From: a candidate division WWE3 bacterium
Lineage (GTDB): Bacteria; Patescibacteriota; WWE3; 2-01-FULL-39-13
Reading direction: 5' to 3'
Length of the DNA stretch: 9,867 nt
Assembly: GCA_027002375.1 (NCBI GenBank)
Contig: JALWZX010000076.1
Location: 1-9,867 of the forward strand
The translations under genes and the position numbers were made by a program. The first letter of the stretch is position 1, and every line of letters starts with the position of its first letter. Below are positions 1 to 6,240 of this stretch, piece by piece. Below the pieces are notes generated by a model. It did not search any database. It was not told where the DNA came from and worked only from the letters and a program-made list of their open reading frames with translations.

Positions 1-28
1 TTTTAATCTTTATTATGTTACTATAGGT

Positions 29-613
29 TTAAGTAAACGACAAGTATTTTTCTGAGTCACCAACAAGTAATATATGAGGTGATGCAATAAATGATAAAAG
101 AAAAATATCGCGTCTACTTTTTAGATAGTTAAATTCCTCTTCTCCTAATACTGTGTAGTTTATTTCTCTACCCATTTCTATACTTGCTTCGCGAACAACT
201 TCGGAAAGTGTATCAAGGTTGACTTCCCCAATAATTAATAAATCTAATTCATTTTGCGTAGATTGCCTACCTTCTATAAAAGCTGTAGACAAAACCGCCA
301 ATTTTAGCTTACCAACACGGTTTTGGTTATCTAAAATTTTTCGACCAATACCTTTTTCTTTGGCAACCATAGAGATTATTTCGTAATAAAGCGGATGATC
401 TTTTCTAACTAGATAATAAAGACGGTTACCTCTTTTTTCTTTTTTTACTAAACCTGCTTTTACAAATCTTTTTAACTCACGTCTTACTGCATTTATTTCA
501 GTATCAACACGTCTTGTCAATTCTCTAACATATAAATGTTTCTTGGTCTCTGAATATAGTTCAACTAATATTCTAATTCTCACTTCTGATGTTATTATGC
601 TTTCTAAAAACAT
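29..613 (-). CDS. Winged-helix DNA-binding protein fused to a degenerate nucleotidyltransferase-like domain
   Basis: A 194-residue probable transcriptional regulator. Residues 1-70 form an ArsR/MarR-like winged helix: a helix opening with SEVRIRILVEL, a recognition region around TEINAVRRELKRF (38-50), and a basic wing at KKEKRGNRLYYLV (57-69). Residues about 100-190 resemble the MNT/minimal nucleotidyltransferase fold, with NELDLLIIG (121-129) where active members have a D-x-D metal site preceded by a Gly-Ser motif. Here the first Asp is Glu122, only Asp124 remains, and no Gly-Ser is seen, so catalysis is doubtful and a sensory or structural role is more likely. The same fusion is known from archaea and candidate-phylum bacteria; its ligands and targets are unknown. 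It lies 48 bp downstream of the DUF3048 gene on the same strand and may be co-transcribed. No Shine-Dalgarno precedes the ATG. It could equally be annotated as an ArsR-family regulator. Confidence 0.75.
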   Translation of the reverse strand: MFLESIITSEVRIRILVELYSETKKHLYVRELTRRVDTEINAVRRELKRFVKAGLVKKEKRGNRLYYLVRKDHPLYYEIISMVAKEKGIGRKILDNQNRVGKLKLAVLSTAFIEGRQSTQNELDLLIIGEVNLDTLSEVVREASIEMGREINYTVLGEEEFNYLKSRRDIFLLSFIASPHILLVGDSEKYLSFT

Positions 614-635
614 ATTTTAATTTAAGTTAAGTTTA

Positions 636-656
636 TTTAGTTAAATAGCAACTAAA
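636..656 (-). other. AT-rich stem-loop just after the DUF3048 stop codon
   Basis: TTTAGTT (636-642) and AACTAAA (650-656) form a perfect 7-bp stem around a 7-base loop. It begins five bases after the TAG stop of the DUF3048 gene. Only one GC pair is present and there is no proper U-run, so this is at best a weak 3' end or pausing structure and may let transcription through to the downstream regulator. Confidence 0.25.
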
Positions 657-661
657 CAAAC

Positions 662-3139
662 CTACTGTTGAGCAGGTTCACTATTTGTACTTTCAGTTTT
701 AGTGTCGGTTGTATTTTGATCAGTTGTTTCGCCATTATTGTCTGAATTATTATTATTGTTCTCTGTATCTTGATCATTACCTGTACCTTCAACTTGTAAG
801 GTTGGCTGTTTTGGCTCATATGTAACAGGGTTACCTGTTGGTACTAATTGAATCCAAATCTGACCTCTGTTAAATTCAATCTGATTACCATCCTCATCTG
901 TATATACATCACGATCTTCATGTGTATCTCTGTTCCATTTAGCTTTTATTACTTTACCATCTTGAAATATTAATGCGTCACCTGTACCAACTATCTTATG
1001 ATACAAGTGATTCTTTTTATCACCAACAGGCTCCTCATCTGTAAATCTTATTATAACAACTTTTGCTCTTAATTCTTGATCATTTGATGCGTCTACCTGT
1101 TTTACTTTTCCTTGGTATCTTATATAGTTGTTTTGATCCTTGTCGTATTTCCAGTCTACTGCATACGCTGATGGCGTTTTCCAATAGTAATAAGAAATCA
1201 TTGGGTCAATACCTATATCACCACGCTCTTCTAATGGTGCATCGTCTTTAAATTTCCATGCAACAATAGGTATGTATTTATGCCAAGATGCGTCTGGTCT
1301 AATTTCCTTTGCTAATTCTAGTGCTAGGGGAACTCTAACGAATGCCGTATGCTCTATCGGATAACCTGCCTTCACCCTTTTTTCATCTCGACCGAATGCA
1401 CAAGATGGGGCATCATCTTTACATGCATAATTTCCACCGTCTAGATTAGGTAAACCTAATTCAACAATTCTATCGTATGCATCGACTTTTGGATTTGTTT
1501 CTACCTTACCATTAATTGGTGGACAGTAATTGGGGTTATCATGCGGTAACTTTTGACATGCTGGTACGTGGGCCCCACCCCAATGAAAGAAATGAGCTTT
1601 GTACCCCGATGCGAGTTCCACAAAATAATATCTAGCAGATCTTATAGATTCAACTAATTCTGGAATTTGTGAATGATAAATCGGCATAAGCCTTGTAATT
1701 CCACCTTCTGCAACGGCTTCGTACACAACATCTGCTTTAGACAAGCCATAACTTGGTCTAGCTTGCTCATGATTGTTTACCATAATTGCAACTGGTTTTT
1801 TATCTTTGAATTTCGCTGCTTCTTCATTAGAAAAGTAAACACCATTAATCGGATTTTCATAATCTTTAGAACCTGTCGGTACTGCTGCATTGCCATCTTG
1901 GGTTTCTGCTACTTTTTCATCTGGATACGGTGTTACATAATTTATATTCTTGATGTAATACTGATAAATAAGAACACCCAAAAACGCAAATAAGGACAAT
2001 ATTAATGGTATTAAAAGTTTTTTGTTGAATTTGCCTTCTTGATTAGAATTATTTTTGGTGGAATTCGATAGTGTTACGACTGCACTATTTGGTACATTAA
2101 GATTATTATTTTCTGTTGAATTGTCTTTTGAATTATCAGAATCTTGTTGCTTAGAATCTTCTGTATTTTCTTCTGATTTGCTTGATTTATCTGATTTATT
2201 TGTGGCTTCTGAATCTATAATTGGTTTATTAAAATCAACTGTAGAAGAAGTAGTATCGCCTGTAGTACTAGCAATAATATCTGAATTAGATGCTTTTGTA
2301 TTAGTTGTCGATGTTGTGGATAACGTAGTTGCTGTTGCCGAGGCTACCGTTGCCGACTTGGCCACTGTAGTTGCTTTGGCTACCGTAGTAGAATCAATTT
2401 CATCAGCATTTACTGCTTTGACATCTTCTGCACCAATATCTGAAGAAGAGACTGCTTTAACAGAATTGTTAGAAGCTACCGAAGCTGCTAATGCGGAGTC
2501 TAGCACTACTGATTTTGCATTTTTTTCATCTGTAGTTTGATTAATTACATTAACCTCATCTTTAATATCATCATTTAACCATAAAGACGTTACTTTATCT
2601 TTACTCTCATGCGATATATTTTCGTCAGCTGGTTTAATGATAAAATTCTCTGCGGTACCGGTTGGCTCTAAATTTGTACTACTTATACTTTGTGCTTTGT
2701 CTTGAGACTGTACTTCAATATCATTATCTTTGTTTAATGCTTCTTGACTCTGTTCTGTATCATTTTGATCGTTTGTCATTTCATTTTGATTTTTTGCCTC
2801 ATTAGCTTGAATATTTTCTACTATACTTTGTTCATTTTTTAAGTCATTTGAATCTTCTTTTTCATAATTATTAATATCGGCATGGGAATCTTGTGATAAA
2901 GATGCTATCTGTGTAGATGTTTCATGCGTTTTTCCTTGCGATGTTTTTGCATGTGCTACTTTACTTGTATTTTTTGTTGTAGTATTAACCTTTTTGCTTA
3001 CATGGGATTTAGTGTTTTGTTTTTTTTGCTTGCTAGGCGACTTCTTTGTTGCACCTTTAGCCTTAGATTTGACAGTAGTTTTACTTGTCTTTGTCTTTTT
3101 TTCTTCTTTTGTTGAATCTTTGATGGTTGAAGTTGCCAT
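662..3139 (-). CDS. Single-pass membrane protein with long low-complexity cytoplasmic tail and extracellular DUF3048 (YerB-like) domains
   Basis: An 825-residue protein of unknown biochemical function. Residues 1-374 are low-complexity: a Lys/Ser/Thr-rich stretch (about 10-70), an acidic Asn/Gln/Glu/Asp stretch, then an Ala/Thr/Val/Ser stretch with short repeats. A single membrane segment follows at 375-396 (LLIPLILSLFAFLGVLIY), preceded by lysines, predicting N-in/C-out. The outer part has the DUF3048 N-terminal signature (KPVAIMVNNHEQARPS, YEAVAEGGITR, SIRSARYYF) and the C-terminal signature (GTGDALIFQDGKVIKAKW, GQIWIQLVP), ending in an Asn/Thr-rich tail. Four cysteines (528, 539, 573, 580) sit in an insert between the halves. 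Family members such as Bacillus YerB are usually short lipoproteins without such a tail. An in-frame ATG at 3163 exists, but the ATG at 3139 is preferred because the best promoter (TTGACA-16-TATAAA) would start transcription near 3142. A role at the cell wall is inferred from the family only. Confidence 0.85.
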   Translation of the reverse strand: MATSTIKDSTKEEKKTKTSKTTVKSKAKGATKKSPSKQKKQNTKSHVSKKVNTTTKNTSKVAHAKTSQGKTHETSTQIASLSQDSHADINNYEKEDSNDLKNEQSIVENIQANEAKNQNEMTNDQNDTEQSQEALNKDNDIEVQSQDKAQSISSTNLEPTGTAENFIIKPADENISHESKDKVTSLWLNDDIKDEVNVINQTTDEKNAKSVVLDSALAASVASNNSVKAVSSSDIGAEDVKAVNADEIDSTTVAKATTVAKSATVASATATTLSTTSTTNTKASNSDIIASTTGDTTSSTVDFNKPIIDSEATNKSDKSSKSEENTEDSKQQDSDNSKDNSTENNNLNVPNSAVVTLSNSTKNNSNQEGKFNKKLLIPLILSLFAFLGVLIYQYYIKNINYVTPYPDEKVAETQDGNAAVPTGSKDYENPINGVYFSNEEAAKFKDKKPVAIMVNNHEQARPSYGLSKADVVYEAVAEGGITRLMPIYHSQIPELVESIRSARYYFVELASGYKAHFFHWGGAHVPACQKLPHDNPNYCPPINGKVETNPKVDAYDRIVELGLPNLDGGNYACKDDAPSCAFGRDEKRVKAGYPIEHTAFVRVPLALELAKEIRPDASWHKYIPIVAWKFKDDAPLEERGDIGIDPMISYYYWKTPSAYAVDWKYDKDQNNYIRYQGKVKQVDASNDQELRAKVVIIRFTDEEPVGDKKNHLYHKIVGTGDALIFQDGKVIKAKWNRDTHEDRDVYTDEDGNQIEFNRGQIWIQLVPTGNPVTYEPKQPTLQVEGTGNDQDTENNNNNSDNNGETTDQNTTDTKTESTNSEPAQQ
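2343..2396 (-). repeat. 18-bp in-frame tandem repeat, three degenerate copies
   Basis: Three 18-bp units lie head to tail at 2343-2360, 2361-2378 and 2379-2396. On the plus strand they begin GCTACCGTTGCC, GCCACTGTAGTTGC and GCTACCGTAGTAG. On the coding strand of the DUF3048 gene they encode TTVAKA, TTVAKS and ATVASA. The unit is a multiple of three, so copy-number change by slippage would keep the frame. A neighbouring protein-level repeat (VKAVSSSDIGAE followed by DVKAVNADEIDS) shows the same expansion style. Confidence 0.75.
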
Positions 3140-3156
3140 TGGGTATATTTTATAAT
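3127..3156 (+). promoter_or_regulatory. Promoter of the tail-anchored protein gene
   Basis: On the plus strand TTGAAG (3127-3132) is followed by an 18-bp spacer and a consensus -10 TATAAT (3151-3156). The expected start is near 3163, leaving a leader of about seven bases before the ATG at 3170. Its -35 lies inside the start of the divergent DUF3048 gene, and its TATA core (3151-3154) is shared with the opposing -10. Confidence 0.6.
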
Positions 3157-3176
3157 CAACCATAGGTAAATGTCAA
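3149..3176 (-). promoter_or_regulatory. Promoter of the DUF3048 gene
   Basis: On the minus strand a perfect -35 TTGACA (3176-3171) is followed by a 16-bp spacer and -10 TATAAA (3154-3149). The expected transcription start is near 3142, three bases before the ATG at 3139, which supports that ATG over the in-frame one at 3163. The -35 overlaps the first codons of the divergent gene, and the -10 shares four bases with that gene's own -10. Confidence 0.7.
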
Positions 3177-3493
3177 AGAAGAATAAAAAGAAAACAAAAA
3201 AATATGCTCGACGTAAAAGAGAATTACTAAAAGCTCAGCAAAGTAGTGGTGTAGGCACAGCCAATTCTACAAATTCACCTCTAAATGTAGATGAAAAATT
3301 GGATCAAAAATCAAGTGTGAATTCCCAAAAAAATAAGAGTAGCAAAACTAACAAAAACTCTAATACAAATAAAACGGAAGACCTAAATGACAAGTTAATT
3401 AAAAAAGATCTTTATAAAACATTTGCATTAACTTTTGTGGCATTTTTAATAATCTTTTTGGTGTGGAAATTCGGCGGTAAATATTTGCCATAA
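3170..3493 (+). CDS. Small tail-anchored membrane protein with highly basic N-terminus
   Basis: A 107-residue protein I do not recognise as a named family. Residues 1-21 are extremely basic (MSKKNKKKTKKYARRKR, then ELLK). Residues 22-80 are a polar, probably disordered linker rich in Ser, Asn, Lys and Thr. Residues 84-99 form one hydrophobic segment (TFALTFVAFLIIFLVW), followed by only eight residues. This predicts a tail-anchored protein with most of its length, and the positive charge, in the cytoplasm. Such a tail could contact nucleic acid, ribosomes or acidic lipids, but nothing in the sequence decides this. It is transcribed divergently from the DUF3048 gene, whose product also has a Lys-rich cytoplasmic tail on a single membrane helix, and it converges on yifB with a 22-bp gap. 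The ATG at 3170 fits the upstream promoter. The composition and intact promoter argue for a real gene. Confidence 0.7.
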   Translation: MSKKNKKKTKKYARRKRELLKAQQSSGVGTANSTNSPLNVDEKLDQKSSVNSQKNKSSKTNKNSNTNKTEDLNDKLIKKDLYKTFALTFVAFLIIFLVWKFGGKYLP

Positions 3494-3515
3494 TTACTTG
3501 CTGAAAATATCATCA

Positions 3516-5093
3516 CTAATTCATTTCGATATAGGTTTCAAGTAAATTTGTGGCAGACTGCGGTCTAAATTTTAATGCCAATTCTATATGACTTTTGTTA
3601 ACTTTTTTTGATTTCTGCAAATCTGCAATAGTTTGTGCCACCTTTAAGATTTTATGATACGAACGCATAGATTCGTAACTTGTTGCCATATAACGAACTA
3701 AAAATCGTTGGGCTTCTGGCGCAATTTTTATGAGCTGTTCTACCTGTTTTGAAGATAATTTCGCATTACATTTTTGCGCATCGGGCAATGCATTGTAACG
3801 TTTCGTTTGGATCTGACGTGCAATTAAAACCGATTTTCGCATATTTTCTGTTGTAAATTTTTGATTGGGAATTTTAAGAATGTCTGAAATTTTAATGTTA
3901 TTTACTATTGTGTGAATATCAATTCTATCTGCAATTGGCCCACTTAATTTTTCTTGATACCTCTTTATTTGGTTTGGTTTACAAATACAAACTTTATTCT
4001 CACTAAAAAGATTTCCGCATGGACATGGGTTAGATGCTATTAACAAAATAAAATCTGATGGGAAAGTCACTTTTTGATTTATTCTGCTAATTGTGACATC
4101 TTTGTTCTCTAACGGTTGCCTCAATGCTTCGATTAAATCTCTTGGCAATTCTGGAAATTCATCTAAAAATAAAACTCCATGTGTTGCAAGTGTAATTTCA
4201 CCAGGTTTTATTGGTTTTCCCCCACCTAGAAGCGCAGGTTTACTCAATGTGTGGTGGGGTGATCGTATTGGTGGTTGTTTTTGTAATATTTTGTTTGTTG
4301 GTTCGCTTGCTACTGAGTAGATTTTTAATAGGTTTAGTTGTTGGGAAGAGGTGAGCGGCGGCAGGATTGCAGTAAAAGCTTTTGCAAGCATGGTTTTGCC
4401 TGTTCCTGGGGAGCCTGTCATTGAAACATGATGGCATCCTGCCGCCGCAATAAGAAGCGCAAGTTTTGCAGTATCTTGCCCTTTTATATCTTCAAAATTA
4501 GTTTGTTGTTTTAGTTGAGGATTTTTCAGACTAGCCCTAAGTTTTGAGGATAAAGCTTTGAATTCCTCATAATAATTATCAGAAAAATTATTTATTTTAT
4601 ATACACAATCTTTTAATGAACTCGTTAGAATGGTATTTAGGTTTTCTAGTATGCTTAGTTCTTTGTAATTATCTTTAGGAATTATTATGTTATATTTCGA
4701 ATGAAGTTCGCTGACTATTGCAAAAGTTGAAGAAACTTTTTTAACAGTTCCATCTAAAGAAAGTTCACCCAATAACAATAATTGTTTTGTTCGATTGTAC
4801 TTAACGTGGTCTGTTGCAATAAGTATGCCGATTGCAATCGGTAAATCGTATAGTGACCCTTTTTTGGTAATATCAGCCGGTGATAAATTTACAGTAATTC
4901 TGCCTGTCGGAAATTTGTAATTGCTATTTTTTATCGCCGACCTCACACGTTCTTTTGATTCTTCAACCTCGCGAGAAGCTAAACCAACTATTGTAAAACG
5001 TGGTAAAGCCTTATTGTCAATGTGAACTTCTATGTTTATTGTGATCGGCTGAATTCCAATAACTGCACCACTTAATACTTTTGCAAACGGCAT
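3516..5093 (-). CDS. comM: YifB/ComM-family Mg-chelatase-like AAA+ ATPase
   Basis: A 525-residue, full-length member of the YifB/ComM family. The characterised member ComM is a hexameric helicase promoting branch migration during integration of incoming DNA in natural transformation; YifB in non-competent bacteria is less understood. The N-terminal Lon-protease-like ChlI domain (about 1-170) carries the family motifs VGLASREVEESKERVRSAI, VNLSPADITKKGSLYDLPIA and GELSLDGTVK. The AAA+ core has Walker A GSPGTGKT (227-234), Walker B GVLFLDEFPELP with Asp311-Glu312, and sensor region ASNPCPCGN. Two CxC pairs (CPC, then CIC) suggest a zinc site, followed by RYQEKLSGPIADRID and the C-terminal Mg-chelatase domain. 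It lies 70 bp downstream of mltG on the same strand. The ATG has no Shine-Dalgarno. A TAAAAT hexamer (5105-5100) would place transcription on the ATG, and a TATAAT (5121-5116) would give a 16-base leader, so it may have its own promoter. Confidence 0.93.
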   Translation of the reverse strand: MPFAKVLSGAVIGIQPITINIEVHIDNKALPRFTIVGLASREVEESKERVRSAIKNSNYKFPTGRITVNLSPADITKKGSLYDLPIAIGILIATDHVKYNRTKQLLLLGELSLDGTVKKVSSTFAIVSELHSKYNIIIPKDNYKELSILENLNTILTSSLKDCVYKINNFSDNYYEEFKALSSKLRASLKNPQLKQQTNFEDIKGQDTAKLALLIAAAGCHHVSMTGSPGTGKTMLAKAFTAILPPLTSSQQLNLLKIYSVASEPTNKILQKQPPIRSPHHTLSKPALLGGGKPIKPGEITLATHGVLFLDEFPELPRDLIEALRQPLENKDVTISRINQKVTFPSDFILLIASNPCPCGNLFSENKVCICKPNQIKRYQEKLSGPIADRIDIHTIVNNIKISDILKIPNQKFTTENMRKSVLIARQIQTKRYNALPDAQKCNAKLSSKQVEQLIKIAPEAQRFLVRYMATSYESMRSYHKILKVAQTIADLQKSKKVNKSHIELALKFRPQSATNLLETYIEMN

Positions 5094-5099
5094 AATTAA

Positions 5100-5121
5100 A
5101 TTTTAATGGTATATAATTATA
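5100..5121 (-). promoter_or_regulatory. Candidate yifB/comM promoter -10 elements
   Basis: On the minus strand there is a consensus TATAAT (5121-5116) and, closer in, TAAAAT (5105-5100). The second ends seven bases before the A of the yifB ATG, so transcription would begin on the start codon. Neither has a good -35 at normal spacing and the region is very AT-rich, so this is tentative. Read-through from mltG is the alternative. Confidence 0.35.
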
Positions 5122-5153
5122 AAAATTGAAACAAAAGATTAAATATTCATTAC

Positions 5154-5170
5154 AAACTAATAGCTAGTTT
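5154..5170 (-). other. AT-rich stem-loop across the mltG stop codon
   Basis: AAACTA (5154-5159) and TAGTTT (5165-5170) form a 6-bp stem around a 5-base loop that includes part of the mltG TAG stop. There is no U-run after it. It is too weak to call a terminator, but it is one of three hairpins located at or just after minus-strand stop codons in the window. Confidence 0.2.
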
Positions 5171-6222
5171 AGGTATTTCTGAACATTTGCGTTATGTTCT
5201 TCAAGTGTTTCTGAATAATGGGTAACACCATTATGGTCAGTAATATAAAACCAATATGGTGTTTCTTTGTAATAAATTACAGATTTAATTGCATCTAAAC
5301 TTGGGTTACAAATTGGCGCTGGTGGTAAGCCTTTATTTAAATAAGTATTATATGGGGAATTCACAGATTTAGTATCACCAGCTTTTAGTCTTGGCCACCA
5401 ATTACCTTTATGCCCTTTTGCGTATTGTACAGTTGCATCTGCTTGTAATGGCCAATCATTTTGTAATCTTTTTATTAAAATGCCTGCAACTATTGGTCTA
5501 TCTTTCTTAATATTCATTTCCCTTTCAATTATTGATGCGAGTATTACAATTTGTTCTTTTGTTAAATTTCTTTTTTGAGCGTCTTTTAACATTTGATCTG
5601 TAAACTTTTTGTCAAATGTGTTTCTCATCCATGAAGCTAGTTTGTTTGCTGAATCTGTTTTTTCAATTATGTATGTATCGGGAAACATATACCCTTCTTT
5701 TGTGTATTTTGAATTGAGGAAGTTTTGAGCAAAGTCGGAATTCATGGTTGTTTCTAAATAATCTGCATATTCTTCGGTTCGCCAACCTTCTATAAATGTT
5801 AGTTTTTGCTCAAAACTTCCTTTTTGAAATTCATCTATTAATTTCGCAAAAGTTAAATCTTTAGTAGGCACTTTGTAATACCCTGCTTGAATATGCTTAT
5901 CTGGGTGTTGTTTCATATAAGCATACATTATGTATTTTGATGGAATAACACCTAAATCTTCTAACTCTTGTGCTACTTCTTTTGTCGAAGTTCCTTTATC
6001 AATAGTCATTATCAAGTATTTGTCATTAACCATGGTTGGTTTCGTAACTTCATTTTGATAATAGATGTACGCAAAAATTCCCCCTAATAATGCTATGAAA
6101 AACACCGTTAAAAACACAATACTAAATATTTTCACGAGTTTTTTAGAAGATTTTGGATTTATTGAATTAACTTGATTTTTACTTGGCTCATTTACTTGTT
6201 CTTGTGCTTCGTGATTTTTCAT
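5164..6222 (-). CDS. mltG: Endolytic murein transglycosylase MltG (YceG-like)
   Basis: A 352-residue inner-membrane lytic transglycosylase, near the 340 residues of E. coli MltG. The family cleaves nascent peptidoglycan strands, setting glycan chain length and working beside the synthases. A polar, Asn/Gln-rich cytoplasmic N-terminus (1-28) leads to one membrane helix (about 31-53, KIFSIVFLTVFFIALLGGIF). A LysM-like region follows (about 60-120), then the YceG catalytic domain. The catalytic glutamate is Glu233 in ILASIIEREM, matching the ASIVEKE motif of E. coli. Other family motifs are LQADATVQYA, SPYNTYLNKGLPPAPICNP and TPYWFYITDHNG. The gene starts 18 bp from divergent prmC and precedes yifB by 70 bp. 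No Shine-Dalgarno is present; an extended -10 (TGG-TAGTAT) would begin transcription at about the start codon. Its presence implies a peptidoglycan wall. Confidence 0.95.
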   Translation of the reverse strand: MKNHEAQEQVNEPSKNQVNSINPKSSKKLVKIFSIVFLTVFFIALLGGIFAYIYYQNEVTKPTMVNDKYLIMTIDKGTSTKEVAQELEDLGVIPSKYIMYAYMKQHPDKHIQAGYYKVPTKDLTFAKLIDEFQKGSFEQKLTFIEGWRTEEYADYLETTMNSDFAQNFLNSKYTKEGYMFPDTYIIEKTDSANKLASWMRNTFDKKFTDQMLKDAQKRNLTKEQIVILASIIEREMNIKKDRPIVAGILIKRLQNDWPLQADATVQYAKGHKGNWWPRLKAGDTKSVNSPYNTYLNKGLPPAPICNPSLDAIKSVIYYKETPYWFYITDHNGVTHYSETLEEHNANVQKYLN

Positions 6223-6231
6223 GATTACAAT
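6202..6231 (+). promoter_or_regulatory. Candidate prmC promoter
   Basis: TACAAT (6226-6231, 5/6 match) lies 18 bp after TTGTGC (6202-6207, 3/6 match), the latter inside mltG. The expected start near 6238 gives a leader of about three bases before the ATG at 6241. This supports 6241 over the in-frame upstream ATG at 6172, which lies inside divergent mltG. Confidence 0.45.
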
Positions 6232-6238
6232 ACTACCA
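6230..6238 (-). promoter_or_regulatory. Candidate extended -10 for mltG
   Basis: On the minus strand TG-G-TAGTAT (6238-6230) is an extended -10 with a 4/6 core match. The hexamer ends eight bases before the A of the mltG ATG, so transcription would start about one base upstream of it. No convincing -35 is seen in the overlapping prmC codons, which is acceptable for an extended -10. Confidence 0.35.
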
Positions 6239-6240
6239 AA

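Noticed and set aside
1673..1993. A 106-codon plus-strand frame rich in Cys, Phe and Ile
   Set aside because: It lies antisense to the conserved DUF3048 domain and membrane helix; its composition is typical of an antisense shadow.
2055..2540. A 161-codon open frame on plus, opposite the DUF3048 gene
   Set aside because: It is the mirror of the Ser/Thr/Asp-rich low-complexity tail, has a skewed Val/Ser/Leu/Glu composition and no family motif; it exists because those codons lack stops in antisense.
3140..3163. Upstream in-frame ATG of the DUF3048 gene
   Set aside because: The best -35/-10 pair would start transcription near 3142, after this ATG, so its eight extra codons would not be in the message.
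6172..6240. Longer PrmC N-terminus from the upstream in-frame ATG
   Set aside because: The added 23 residues overlap divergent mltG, are hydrophobic and unlike PrmC, and a promoter-like TACAAT lies between this ATG and the one at 6241.
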